Assembly (NCBI GenBank): GCA_029263315.1
Contig: JAJCXR010000055.1
Location: 60,195-124,194, forward strand
From: Acidobacteriota bacterium
GTDB taxonomy: Bacteria > Acidobacteriota > Thermoanaerobaculia > Multivoradales > J023
Direction: 5' to 3'
DNA length: 64,000 nucleotides
Shown: piece after piece, positions 45,264 through 55,128 of the stretch
Layout of the letters: each line of letters begins with the position of its first letter
Numbering within the stretch: position 1 is the stretch's first letter
Notes under the pieces: generated by a model
Seen by the model: only the letters and a program-made list of their open reading frames with translations
Databases searched by the model: none
Told to the model about the DNA's origin: nothing
Program-made: the position numbers and the translations under genes

Positions 45264-46898
45264 TCAGTCGTTCCAAATCTCCAACTCGTCGATGCTCAGG
45301 ATACCCGTGGAGGTGACCGACGTGTAGTTGGTACCGATGCGCACGTCTTCCACTTTCTTGTTGGCATTGTCGAGCTGGTTGCTGGCACCGACGGCGGTGC
45401 CGTCGACCCATAGCTTGGCCCAACCGGTGGGGAGCCCAGGCGCGACTCCGGTCTTGAATTGGATCTCGACGAAGTGGGGCTCCAGGCTGAACGGGGTGGA
45501 GATGATGTGCTCGCCACCCACATCGTCCCAGGAGTAGAGACGGAGCTCGTGGGCACCGTTCTCTTTGACCAAGAGCAGTCGGAAGGAAACGCACCAATCG
45601 GCGGCTGAGTTGGTGCAACCGTAGACGATTCGAAGGTGGCCACCCTCCGGCAGAGTGACCTGACTAGGGTCCAGCCAGAGGCGGGAGCTCAGGTTGTCGA
45701 GGGGCTCCGTCAGATAGTCCTGACGCACATAAGCATGCTCCCAGTGGGGAATGCTGCCGAGGTCGATATCGAGTTGTTGACCGGTTCCGGTCAGGGTCTG
45801 TGGGCTGGTGCTCAGATAGCTTTGACCGACGACTTGGTCCCAGGTTGAGTTGGTCAAGACCTCGTCGAAGGAATCGTTCTGCAGAATGGTGGAAAGGTCG
45901 GAGAGATTCTGACCGACGATGATCGAGGGCTCTTCGAAGCGCATGCGGAGGCCGTCGTACTCGGCGGTTTCCGTTTGGGTGAGGGTATGAATTTCCGGTC
46001 CCGTATCCATCAAAGGTAGGTTGTTGATGGTTCCCAGGTTCTGGCCGTTGACGTAGAAGTCGGCCCCCGATGCTCCAAGGGTGCCCCAACGTACCAACTT
46101 CACCGAGTGATAGCCGGGATGGATATCTGTGGGTACGAAGGACGTATTGCCAGGTGCCCACGGTCGCACCTGCCACACTTGGTGGTTGGAATCGTACTGG
46201 GCCTTGAGCTCGACGATGATGTCGTCGTTCTGCTGGATGCTATAGAAGCTGAGCTCGCTGCCGGGCTGCGGAAACCTACGGATATCAAGATCGTCCACCG
46301 AAACGTTGACCGTATGCTCCGATGTCTGTTGGTGGCCCGCGGTATTGTCGTGGATGACGACCATCTCGGGCTGCTCGGATGCCGAGCTGTCGACGGACAT
46401 CTGGTACGCCAAGGGCGCCACGACCCCAGGGACTATTAGAATGGGATTGTCAAACGGTTTATAGAAAGTCCATGGTTGGTTGAGCCCGCCCACTGCTTGG
46501 TGAGAGGTGCTATAGACCATGTTGTCCGAGGGCGACAGGGCTCCAGCGACCAAATTGAAGTGTTGGGTGCCGGGAGTTTCCGGGCGTCCCGCGGTAACTT
46601 CTACGATGAGGATGTCGCGACCGACTGCCCAGAAGCTGGGGTTTGGGAAGTAGTCAAACCCACCGGCGGTGGGTAACAGGGTGCCGTGTAGGGGGTCTTC
46701 ATAGGAGACGATGGTGGCGCCCGTTGGCATGGTAATCGTTTGGCTTTCGGTGCCCGGGGCGATGATTACCTTTGAGTTGTGAATCGAGCCGCCGGGCCAC
46801 TGGGCGATGGCCGAGTTGGCTGGCAGGATGAACGAGGCCAAACCGATCCACAGGGTCAGATGACGACAAAAACGATGAGGTGAAGAAAAGATCTGCAT
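45264..46898 (-). CDS. Secreted protein of unknown function with LamG-like C-terminal region
   Basis: The 544-residue protein starts at ATG 46898 (AAGGAG 7 bases upstream) with a signal peptide (LTLWIGLASFILPANSAIAQ). Residues 57-95 contain a small beta module (MPTGATIVSYEDPLHGTLLP, then GFDYFPNPSFWAVGRD) that recurs in the next gene. The middle and C-terminal parts contain HSVKLVRWG, GADFYVNGQNLGTI and AKLWVDGTAVGASNQL, patterns of concanavalin/LamG-like folds, and end in LSIDELEIWND. No catalytic motif is seen. Ligand binding outside the cell is likely but inferred. Confidence 0.75.
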   Translation of the reverse strand: MQIFSSPHRFCRHLTLWIGLASFILPANSAIAQWPGGSIHNSKVIIAPGTESQTITMPTGATIVSYEDPLHGTLLPTAGGFDYFPNPSFWAVGRDILIVEVTAGRPETPGTQHFNLVAGALSPSDNMVYSTSHQAVGGLNQPWTFYKPFDNPILIVPGVVAPLAYQMSVDSSASEQPEMVVIHDNTAGHQQTSEHTVNVSVDDLDIRRFPQPGSELSFYSIQQNDDIIVELKAQYDSNHQVWQVRPWAPGNTSFVPTDIHPGYHSVKLVRWGTLGASGADFYVNGQNLGTINNLPLMDTGPEIHTLTQTETAEYDGLRMRFEEPSIIVGQNLSDLSTILQNDSFDEVLTNSTWDQVVGQSYLSTSPQTLTGTGQQLDIDLGSIPHWEHAYVRQDYLTEPLDNLSSRLWLDPSQVTLPEGGHLRIVYGCTNSAADWCVSFRLLLVKENGAHELRLYSWDDVGGEHIISTPFSLEPHFVEIQFKTGVAPGLPTGWAKLWVDGTAVGASNQLDNANKKVEDVRIGTNYTSVTSTGILSIDELEIWND

Positions 46899-47008
46899 TG
46901 CTGGCTCCTTGAGAAAAAAGAAAACATCTGCCCAGTAAGCGGAAGTCAGATGTCGGAAAGATCAGGCGAGAGAAACATGTCCTGGCCGTTGCCGCGACAG
47001 CTGCTAGC

Positions 47009-47359
47009 TCAATGGGTGCTACCGTGGTGAAATACGGGTGGGACGAGCTCGAGATGCAAGGTCCAAGTCGTCGTCTTGACCGCCAGGTGGAAGGTCAGCG
47101 TTTCTTGGCTCGCCATCCAGAACGCTCTGCCAGGGTAGTAGTCAAAGCCCTCCGTGACCGGTATGAGATCGCCCACCAAGGGCAACTCATAGCCGAGAAC
47201 CGTGGCCCCAAGAGGCATTTTCAAGTAGGCGACATAGCATTCTGGGTCGAGGGTGCGACATTCCGTTATCCTCGGGAACCGATCTTCTCGAGCCGGGAAG
47301 AATCGCTGCATCGTCCTGGTGAGCTCTCGAGAAGGGGAACGAAAGGGTGGCAGTTGCAC
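47009..47359 (-). CDS. Small protein sharing the beta module of the downstream secreted protein
   Basis: From GTG 47359 (AGGAGG 8 bases upstream; GTG 47395 is also possible) this encodes about 116 residues. Its segment MPLGATVLGYELPLVGDLIP, continuing with GFDYYPGRAFW, matches residues 57-95 of the secreted protein at 45264-46898, with 19 of 39 positions identical by my count. It has no signal peptide and no LamG part. It may be a degraded duplicate or a short stand-alone module. It lies 110 bases upstream of its paralogue on the same strand. Confidence 0.5.
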   Translation of the reverse strand: MQLPPFRSPSRELTRTMQRFFPAREDRFPRITECRTLDPECYVAYLKMPLGATVLGYELPLVGDLIPVTEGFDYYPGRAFWMASQETLTFHLAVKTTTWTLHLELVPPVFHHGSTH

Positions 47360-47515
47360 GATGGGCACCTCCTGATGTTCAGACTTGCCTGACACCCTGT
47401 AAGCGAAGGGAATCTTGCTCGACGATCAAAGCAAGAGAAAATGACCCCGCTGCAAGGGTTGGGGATGGAGCAGCATAGAAATGACTGGGTCGTGAGTTGG
47501 AGGCTGGTGTCCTAG

Positions 47516-50500
47516 ATGGACTCGAAACGTTGGCAGCGTGTGCAGCAGCTATTCGACGAGGCTCTGGAGCTGAGCCCCGAAGGGCGAGCATCGTTCATCG
47601 ACGCCGCCTGCGAAGGGGACGCCGAGCTGCGGCGGGATGTCGAGTCGCTGTTGGAGAACTTTGCTGCCGCGGGCTCGACTTTTATGGAGAGTCCGGCCGC
47701 TCGCCTGGGGGACGACCTGCAAGTGCCCGAGCTCCCAGCGCCGCCCGACGACGGCAACATCAACCCCGGAGACCGCATCGGCCCCTACGTCTTGGAAAAG
47801 CTCCTCGGCAGCGGTGGAGTCGGTCGCGTCTACCTGGCGACACGGGAGACCGAGTTTCAGAAGCAAGTGGCCGTCAAGCTGCTCAAACGGGGCATGGACA
47901 CCGACGAGCTAGTTCGCCGATTTGTCAGTGAGCGGCAGATTCTTGCTCAGCTCGAGCACCCCAATGTCGCCAATCTGCTCGACGGCGGCGCTACCGCCGA
48001 CGGGCGACACTACTTGGTCATGGAGTATGTCGACGGCTCGCCCATCGATCGCTACTGCTCCGACAATCTGCTCGACGTTCCCCAGCGGCTGAAGCTATTT
48101 CTCAAGGTCTGTGACGCGGTGCATTTTGCCCACCGCAATTTGGTGGTGCATCGGGATTTGAAACCGAGCAACATCCTAGTCGGCCAGGACGGTGAGCCCA
48201 AGTTGTTGGACTTTGGCATCGCCAAGCTGCTGCGGCCGGAGTCGTTTCCCCAAACCGTGCTGCCGACGGCGCCGGGCTGGCGAGCCATGACGCCGGAATA
48301 TGCCAGTCCTGAGCAGGTTCGAGGTGGCCTTATTTCCACCGCTTCGGACGTCTATTCCCTGGGCATGGTGCTCTACGAGCTGTTGACCGGCCGTCGCCCC
48401 TATCGACTGGACAGTCGCAGCCTGATGGATGTCGAGAGGGCGGTATGCACGGTGCCGCCGGTGCGGCCCTCCCGGGCCGTCACCCGACAGCTGGAAGGTG
48501 AAGAGCCCCCGGCCACCGGCACCTACTATGGCGTGGATCGCAAGAAGCTCAAGCAGCGGTTGACCGGTGATCTCGACAACATCCTGCTCATGGCCCTGGA
48601 GAAGGAGCCGGAGCGCCGATATCAGTCGGTGGACCAACTGGCGGCCGATCTACGGCGCCATTTGGACAATCTCCCCGTCCTGGCGCGCAAGGATTCGCTG
48701 TTCTATCGCAGCTCGAAGTTTGCTCGACGCCATCGCCTACCCTTGGCCGTGGTGAGCATTTTTGCCCTCATGCTCCTCGTCTTCGTCGCCACCCTGGTGG
48801 TGCAGCAGGGACAGATCCTGCGTCAGCGGGACCGGGCGGAATTGGTGTCGGGGTTCTTGGAGAGCTTGTTCGAGAACTCGGATCCCTCCAGGGAGCGCGG
48901 GGAGAGCGTGCTCGCCCGCTCGCTGCTCGACAAGGGGGCCATCGACATCAAAGCGCGCCTCAGGGATCAGCCGGGCTTGCAGGGGGATCTGTTGGGGACC
49001 ATGGGACGTTCCTACACTCATCTTGGCCTCTACGCCGAAGCTGAAGAATTGCTGCAACGGTCTTTGGCCTTGCGGCGCCAGAGCTATGGCGACGAGGACC
49101 CCTCGGTGGCCACAGCAAAGTATCTACTGGCAGACTTGTATGTTGAACAGGGAGTCTATGATCGAGCAGAACCATTGGCCCGCGAAGCGTTGCAGATGCA
49201 TCTCGACGCCCTGGGCGAGAAACACGCCGCGGTGGTACACGACAGGATGCTCTTGGCCGGAATCGATCAGCGACTCGGGAATTTGGTCAAGGCGGCCCAG
49301 TTGTTTCTCCAGGCGGAAGCCGGGGCCCGCGAGCTGAAGGACGAAGATCTCTTGGTGAAAGTGCTGTCGCGTCGCGGCCACTTCGAGCTCTCCGTCGGCA
49401 ACAATACGGCCGCCCGTGGGGCGCTGGAAGAGGCATTGACCATCGCCCGGGGTCTTTATGGCGAGATCCATCCGGAGGTTGCCTTGATCCTTGGGCAGTT
49501 GGCGGAGCTGGAGAAGACGAGCGATTTCGACCGTGCGGCGAGCCTGTTTGAAGATGCCATCGCCATTCAACGACGGGTCTTCCGTGAGCCGCATGCCGAT
49601 CTGGCGAAGATGCTCAACGGCTTGGCGGTGTTGGAGAAAGCCCGGGGCAAATATGCCGAAGCCGAGGCTCTGTTCAACGAAGTGATGACGATCCAGAATC
49701 AGGTCTACACGGAACCTACGATCATCGTCGCCTCGACCCTCAACAATCTGGCGGGCCTGAAGAAGGAACAGGGAGATATGGCGCGTGCGGAAGCGCTGTA
49801 TACCCAGTCCTTGGAGATTCATCGCCGAGTTCTGGGGGCGCGTCATGCGCGGACCGCCGGTGTGATGAACAATTTAGCGGATTTGATGTTGCAGACCGAT
49901 CGGGTGGACGAATCTCAGCAATGGAGCTCGGAGGCTCTGGAAATTTTGATCGAGGTTTATGGGGAGGGGCATCTGAGTGTCGGCAAGACCTACAACAATC
50001 TGGGCCAAGCGGCGATGCGTCGTCAGGAATACATTCTCGCCGAAGGGCTCTTTCAGAAGGCCGCCAGCATCCTGCGGAGTATTTCGCCTGAGCATTCCGA
50101 TCTCCCCAGGATCTTGCTCAACCAGGGGTATATGTACGAAAAGTTTGGAAATCGTCAGACCGCCGAGCCCCTGTATCTGGAAGCCTTGGAGATCGCCCGC
50201 AAGACCCAAGGTGACAACAGCGTGACGGCGGGGCAGATCCTCACCAATTTGACCACCTTGAGCTATCGCCGCGGTGAGCTCGGCCAAGCCGAGGCTTGGG
50301 GACGTGAGGCGTTGGCCGTTTTCGAGTCGACGCAAGAGCCCGGCAGCACCGACCGGCTGCGTATCCGGCGTATCGTCGCCATCGTCCTGCGAGAGCAGCA
50401 ACGCTACGAAGAGGCCGAGAAACTCTTCCTCGAGAACGTCGAGGAGTGCCGGAACAAGTACGGAGAGGATCTCGAACCTTGCCGTCGGCAGCTGGCGTCG

Positions 50501-50578
50501 GCAAGAAGGCTCTACGAGCTTTGGGGGCGTGACGACAAGGCCGCCGAGATCGCGGTGCTTCTGGCAGAGGGCTCCTAG
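47516..50578 (+). CDS. Ser/Thr protein kinase with C-terminal TPR repeats
   Basis: The 1020-residue protein has an N-terminal helical region (KRWQRVQQLFDEALELSPEG) typical of a family expanded in Acidobacteriota. The kinase domain shows glycine loop GSGGVGRVY at 98-106, K121 in VAVKLL, catalytic loop HRDLKPSN at 212-219 and DFG at 232-234; SPEQ replaces APE. One membrane helix lies at about 408-430. The extracytoplasmic part holds around ten TPR units of the 42-residue kinesin-light-chain type (YAEAEELLQRSLALRRQSYG; ARAEALYTQSLEIHRRVLGA). All catalytic residues are present, so it should be active. Its targets are unknown. Confidence 0.88.
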   Translation: MDSKRWQRVQQLFDEALELSPEGRASFIDAACEGDAELRRDVESLLENFAAAGSTFMESPAARLGDDLQVPELPAPPDDGNINPGDRIGPYVLEKLLGSGGVGRVYLATRETEFQKQVAVKLLKRGMDTDELVRRFVSERQILAQLEHPNVANLLDGGATADGRHYLVMEYVDGSPIDRYCSDNLLDVPQRLKLFLKVCDAVHFAHRNLVVHRDLKPSNILVGQDGEPKLLDFGIAKLLRPESFPQTVLPTAPGWRAMTPEYASPEQVRGGLISTASDVYSLGMVLYELLTGRRPYRLDSRSLMDVERAVCTVPPVRPSRAVTRQLEGEEPPATGTYYGVDRKKLKQRLTGDLDNILLMALEKEPERRYQSVDQLAADLRRHLDNLPVLARKDSLFYRSSKFARRHRLPLAVVSIFALMLLVFVATLVVQQGQILRQRDRAELVSGFLESLFENSDPSRERGESVLARSLLDKGAIDIKARLRDQPGLQGDLLGTMGRSYTHLGLYAEAEELLQRSLALRRQSYGDEDPSVATAKYLLADLYVEQGVYDRAEPLAREALQMHLDALGEKHAAVVHDRMLLAGIDQRLGNLVKAAQLFLQAEAGARELKDEDLLVKVLSRRGHFELSVGNNTAARGALEEALTIARGLYGEIHPEVALILGQLAELEKTSDFDRAASLFEDAIAIQRRVFREPHADLAKMLNGLAVLEKARGKYAEAEALFNEVMTIQNQVYTEPTIIVASTLNNLAGLKKEQGDMARAEALYTQSLEIHRRVLGARHARTAGVMNNLADLMLQTDRVDESQQWSSEALEILIEVYGEGHLSVGKTYNNLGQAAMRRQEYILAEGLFQKAASILRSISPEHSDLPRILLNQGYMYEKFGNRQTAEPLYLEALEIARKTQGDNSVTAGQILTNLTTLSYRRGELGQAEAWGREALAVFESTQEPGSTDRLRIRRIVAIVLREQQRYEEAEKLFLENVEECRNKYGEDLEPCRRQLASARRLYELWGRDDKAAEIAVLLAEGS

Positions 50579-50598
50579 GTCGCCCCAGGAGCTAGGGC

Positions 50599-51285
50599 CT
50601 AAGAATCCGGCTGCGTCATCTCTTCGATGAACTTCTCCGCTTCGGCGATGGACGACTGCATGTCGCTGATCAGACGGGTGATATCCCCTTCGAGAAGAGT
50701 CGCCTCGGTGTCGAGGGAGCCGAGGACCTGGGCGTTGAGATTGTGCTTGAGAAAGAGCACTTGGTCCTGCAGCTTCACCAATACCGGATCCATCGACGCC
50801 GAGGCTTTCTTCATGGTGGCGATGAGACCCTGGTAGCGGGTACGGGTCTGCTTCAGCTTGGTCTGGCTGTTGCGACGATAGCTGGCGTTTTCGAATTGGT
50901 CTATCTCGGCCTGCCACTCGTCGAACAGGGCCAAGGCCACATTCTCGACCTTGTCGATGCGCTCCCGCACCTCCGTCGCTCGGGCTTCGGCGCTGTCGTA
51001 TTCACCGCTGAGCTTGTTGTACATCTTTTCCAGGTCGCCACCATCGTAATCGATCAGGGACTGGAACTGCTCAAGAGCGTCTTTGAACTGCTCTTGCGCC
51101 TCTTCCTGCGAGTCCTTGGCCTTGTCGACTCGCTTGACCAGCAACTCCCGTTTTTCGAGACCTACCTTCTCCAACGAGTCGAAGTACTTCTCCCGTGCCT
51201 TGCGGCGGCAGCCGTCACAGCCGCCGAGCAAGCCGACCAGGGTGATGAGCAGGATCCAAGAGAGGACGTTGCGTGTTCTGTTCAT
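50599..51285 (-). CDS. DUF2959-type lipoprotein
   Basis: The 228-residue protein has a lipoprotein signal with lipobox LLGGC (Cys23) and a mature part that is almost wholly alpha-helical coiled coil (KRELLVKRVDKAKDSQEEA; EQFKDALEQFQSLIDYDGG; AEARATEVRERIDKVENVA). This fits the DUF2959 family, whose role is not known to me. It converges on the kinase-TPR gene with 20 bases between stops. A strong palindrome lies just upstream of its start. Confidence 0.75.
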   Translation of the reverse strand: MNRTRNVLSWILLITLVGLLGGCDGCRRKAREKYFDSLEKVGLEKRELLVKRVDKAKDSQEEAQEQFKDALEQFQSLIDYDGGDLEKMYNKLSGEYDSAEARATEVRERIDKVENVALALFDEWQAEIDQFENASYRRNSQTKLKQTRTRYQGLIATMKKASASMDPVLVKLQDQVLFLKHNLNAQVLGSLDTEATLLEGDITRLISDMQSSIAEAEKFIEEMTQPDS

Positions 51286-51620
51286 GGGGGGATTCTAGCC
51301 GCTCCCTGTTGGGACCCACAAGGCGGCCCGCGGGCCGAAAGTGGGCGATCGCGGATTCCATACTCCTCGATATGCCATCCCCGAGATGGTTTCCTCGTCT
51401 ATAGTCGACGTTCTTCCATTTCTTGACGCCTGCTCGACCTTTGAGCATGCATCCCCCTGCGGGTTGTCGCGGCCGGCGAGCCCTGTGGTGGACCCCTTGC
51501 TGACCTTCCTGCCCGTGGGCTGGTTTCGCGAGTCCATGGCGTCCGAGAGTGTCCTGCGTCGGTCTTTTCGGTGGCATCAACGGTCTTTCAGTCTTGATTT
51601 CGACCCTCAGGAGAAACATC
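51286..51620. other. Divergent intergenic region with a strong palindrome
   Basis: This 335-base gap separates the divergent DUF2959 and phospholipase D-like genes. CGGCCCGCGGGCCG (51324-51337) is a perfect palindrome, flanked by CCCAC (51315-51319) and GTGGG (51341-51345), which also pair. It lies 30-60 bases upstream of the lipoprotein start and may be an operator. AGGAG upstream of ATG 51621 is the ribosome site of the plus-strand gene. No gene was recognised in the rest. Confidence 0.45.
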
Positions 51621-54600
51621 ATGTCTTGCCTCACTCAGCGTCTTTTCAGCTGTCTTCGCCTGCTCCTGTTCAGTGGGCTCCTATCAACGGCTCTGGTGAC
51701 GTCCGTGGCGGCACAAGTGGTGGTGTCGGAGCTGGCTTGGATGGGCAGCACCGGCAGCAGCAACGACGAGTGGATCGAGCTGCACAACACCGGCGGTCTC
51801 GACATCGACCTCAGCGGTTGGACGTTGGCGGCCACCGACGGCACGCCGTCGATCGCCTTGAGCGGCACACTATCGGCCTACGGGTACTTTCTTCTGGAGC
51901 GCACCGACGACACCACCGTGCCGGGGGTGGTCGCCGATCTGATCTACAGCGGTGCGATGGAGAACGGCGGCGAGATGCTGGAGTTGCGGGACGGCGGCAG
52001 CGCCTTGGTGGATGCGGTGAACGGCTGGCATGCCGGCGACAAAACCGGCAGGGCATCGATGAGCCGTATCGACAGCCTGGCGGCGAGCAATGATCCACTC
52101 AATTGGGAAAGTGCCTTGGCGGCCTATGGGGCCGGTTTTGGCACGCCCGGTGAGGCCAATTACGGGGTCACGATCAGCGAAGTGGCCTGGATGGGGACCA
52201 CCACCAGCGCCAACGACGAATGGATCGAGCTCTACAATCCGACCCCGGAGACGGTCAGCTTGTCCGGATGGACGTTGGCGGCCACCGATGGCACGCCGTC
52301 GATCACCTTGAGCGGCTCGATCACGGGTTTCGGCTATTACCTCTTGGAGCGCAGTGATGACACCACGGTGCCGGAGGTGGCGGCCGACCTCATCTATACC
52401 GGCGCCTTGGGCAACGGCGGCGAGGTGCTGGAGCTGCGGGATGGCTCCAACAACCTGATCGATGTGGTCGATGCCTGGTATGCCGGCGACAATACAGGCA
52501 AAGCGGCGATGCATCGAGTCGTGGCCTCTGCCTCGGGCACCGCGGCCCACGGTTGGAGCGACGCCACCGTCGCCTACGGCGCTGGGCTCGGCACCCCCAA
52601 AAATGGCTACGGCTCCGGCGGCACCACCTCCGGCTACACCGACGATTGGTTTGATGTCTATTTCAGTGATCACGTCGGCACGGTGATTCCTGGGGCCACC
52701 GGGCCCAGCGCCACCGCCCTCGCCCTGACCGCTGCCCTCGACGCCGCCACCACCAGTATCGACTTTGCCCTCTATGGTGTTGGTGGCTCGCAGCAGGTGA
52801 TCGATGCCTTGGTGAATGCCCAGAACCGTGGCGTGACGGTGCGTGGGGTGATGGACATCACCGGTTATGGCTACTATCCCTATCGCGATTCGGAGACGTT
52901 GATCAATGCCTTGGCTCCGGGGTCGGTGGTCATCGACAACCACGAAGACATCATGCACAACAAATATTGTGTCGTCGACAACCGTTGGGTATGGACGGGC
53001 TCAGCCAACGTGTCCGACACCGGGATCTACGTTGAGTACAACGCCAATTGGTCGATCCTCATCGATCACCCCGCCTTGGCGGCGGCCTACACCACGGAAT
53101 TTGAGGAGATGTTCGGCGGTAGCTTTCACACCGCCAAAATCGACAATACGCCCCATACCTTCCCGCTGCTGGCGGACGGCTCGGTCATCGAATCCTATTT
53201 CGGGCCCTCCGACGATGCCGAAACCAACGCCATCGTGCGCGCCATCGACGAAGCCAATACCAGCCTCGATCTGCGTATCTTCTACTTCACGGCGCCGGCC
53301 GTACGGGATGCCATCCTCGATGCCTACAACAATCGTGGCGTGGCGGTGCGTATGATCGTCGACGCCTCGTCGGCGGAAAACATCTACAGCTTGCACGAAG
53401 ATCTTCGCGTCGCGGGCATTCCGGTGAAGGTGGAGAGCTGGGCGGGCAAAGAGCACATGAAAGCCCTATGTGCCGACAACGAAGTGGTGATCATCGGCTC
53501 CCAGAACTGGACGGGGTCCGGCAATACGCGGAGTGACGAAAACACGCTGTACATCAAGAATGGCGTCCTGGCCCAATCCTTCACCACCGATTTCGATGCC
53601 AAATGGGCTTCCATTGCCGCCACCTGGCTCAGCGGAAACCCCGGTGCCGAGAGCCTCGACGCCGTCGGTTCCCTCTACGACTTCATCGACAACGACCACG
53701 ACGGTTTGACCGACGAGGGGGCCCCGGAAGTGCTGAGCTCCGTGTCGACGAGCAGCGGTGCCATCAACGTGTACTTCAACAAGAGCGCCCTGACCGGCTA
53801 CCAACAGGGCACCTTGGCCAACCACAACGTCAATTTGGAGGATCGTTTTGTGGCCCGCGTCAACGCCGCCAATACGAGCATCGACCTGGCCACCTATGAG
53901 CTCAATCTGCCGGGCATCATCGATGCGTTGTTGGCCAGGGCCGCGGCGGGGGTCGAGGTGCGCGTGGTGGCCGACGCCAAGGACTACGACGAAGGGGAGA
54001 GCAGCAACTACGACACCTTCGTGCTGACCATGGAGCGCCTGATCCGGGGCTCCGACGGCACCCCCGGCACCGCCGACGACATTGCCTTGCTGGCCGATTC
54101 GCCGGTGATGGCGGTGCTCGACATCGGTAAACGGGCCGCCGCCGGGCTGCCGGCAATTCCCAATGACTTGACCTACACCACCCTCAACATCGGCAACGGC
54201 TCGAAAACCGGCTACGTGGTGGCCTATGGCGAGAAGAAGAACGTCACCGATTACTACTCCCCGGGCAATCAGATGCATAATAAATTTGCCGTCTTCGACG
54301 GGGCCTGGGTGTGGACCGGTAGCTGGAACTTCACCATCAATGGCCTCTACGGAAGCGATGCCAACCGCTCAGCTGGCCTGCTCGGCGGCAACTCCAACCA
54401 TGGAATCGAGATCCACTCGGTAGCGATGGCGGATATCTACAGCAACGAATTCGAGGAGATGTGGGGCTCCACAACACAAACACCGGACTCCGATGTCGCC
54501 AGGTTCCATGGCCGCAAGACCGACAACACCCTGCACCAAGTGACGGTGGGCGGCACCCTGGTGGAGGTCTACTTCTCGCCGGGCGACAACGCCATCCAGG

Positions 54601-55097
54601 CGGTGCGGCAGATGATCACCGACGACGCTGACGAAAGCGCCCGCTTCTGTGCTTTCACCTGGTCGGACCAAGGCATGGTGGACGCCCTCAAGCTCAAGTA
54701 CGAAGGGTCGGATCAAGACCTGGTCGGTGCCCTGACCGGCTTCGAGGTCCAGGGGGTCTTCGATTCCTTGGGCTACAACCAGTGGTGGTCGGCGTCCGTC
54801 GACATGACCGGGCGCATTGCTTCCAACTCCAGCGTCAACAACCCCAACATCCGTTGGGCCAACCCTGCACCGGTGCTCAAGGACGGCGAAGACGAAATCC
54901 TGCACCACAAATACATGGTCATCGACGGCCACAGTCTCAGCGATCCGGCGGTGGTGACCGGCTCCACCAATTGGAGCATCAACGGCAACGAGATCAACGA
55001 TGAAAACCTGCTGATCATCCACGACGCCACCATCGCCGACCAGTTCCTGCAGGAATACTACGCTCGCTACTACCAGGCCGGTGGTGATCTGCCTTGA
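51621..55097 (+). CDS. Secreted protein with two lamin-tail domains and four phospholipase D HKD motifs
   Basis: The 1158-residue protein starts at ATG 51621 (AGGAG 7 bases upstream) with a signal peptide. Two lamin-tail domains follow (about 32-180 and 182-325), each with ISEVAWMG- or VSELAWMG-like starts, NDEWIELHN or NDEWIELYN, and SGWTLAATDGTPS. Then come four HxKx4D motifs: H446/K448/D453, H612/K614/D619, H886/K888/D893 and H1095/K1097/D1102. Since one PLD active site needs two HKD motifs, the protein contains two complete PLD units in tandem. A D-rich segment (DNDHDGLTDEG, 691-700) between them could bind calcium. Substrates could be phospholipid or DNA; lamin-tail domains are often found beside secreted nucleases. 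Confidence 0.85.
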   Translation: MSCLTQRLFSCLRLLLFSGLLSTALVTSVAAQVVVSELAWMGSTGSSNDEWIELHNTGGLDIDLSGWTLAATDGTPSIALSGTLSAYGYFLLERTDDTTVPGVVADLIYSGAMENGGEMLELRDGGSALVDAVNGWHAGDKTGRASMSRIDSLAASNDPLNWESALAAYGAGFGTPGEANYGVTISEVAWMGTTTSANDEWIELYNPTPETVSLSGWTLAATDGTPSITLSGSITGFGYYLLERSDDTTVPEVAADLIYTGALGNGGEVLELRDGSNNLIDVVDAWYAGDNTGKAAMHRVVASASGTAAHGWSDATVAYGAGLGTPKNGYGSGGTTSGYTDDWFDVYFSDHVGTVIPGATGPSATALALTAALDAATTSIDFALYGVGGSQQVIDALVNAQNRGVTVRGVMDITGYGYYPYRDSETLINALAPGSVVIDNHEDIMHNKYCVVDNRWVWTGSANVSDTGIYVEYNANWSILIDHPALAAAYTTEFEEMFGGSFHTAKIDNTPHTFPLLADGSVIESYFGPSDDAETNAIVRAIDEANTSLDLRIFYFTAPAVRDAILDAYNNRGVAVRMIVDASSAENIYSLHEDLRVAGIPVKVESWAGKEHMKALCADNEVVIIGSQNWTGSGNTRSDENTLYIKNGVLAQSFTTDFDAKWASIAATWLSGNPGAESLDAVGSLYDFIDNDHDGLTDEGAPEVLSSVSTSSGAINVYFNKSALTGYQQGTLANHNVNLEDRFVARVNAANTSIDLATYELNLPGIIDALLARAAAGVEVRVVADAKDYDEGESSNYDTFVLTMERLIRGSDGTPGTADDIALLADSPVMAVLDIGKRAAAGLPAIPNDLTYTTLNIGNGSKTGYVVAYGEKKNVTDYYSPGNQMHNKFAVFDGAWVWTGSWNFTINGLYGSDANRSAGLLGGNSNHGIEIHSVAMADIYSNEFEEMWGSTTQTPDSDVARFHGRKTDNTLHQVTVGGTLVEVYFSPGDNAIQAVRQMITDDADESARFCAFTWSDQGMVDALKLKYEGSDQDLVGALTGFEVQGVFDSLGYNQWWSASVDMTGRIASNSSVNNPNIRWANPAPVLKDGEDEILHHKYMVIDGHSLSDPAVVTGSTNWSINGNEINDENLLIIHDATIADQFLQEYYARYYQAGGDLP

Positions 55098-55128
55098 GTT
55101 GATGGGGGGGAGCCGGCCGTGCGTCCCG

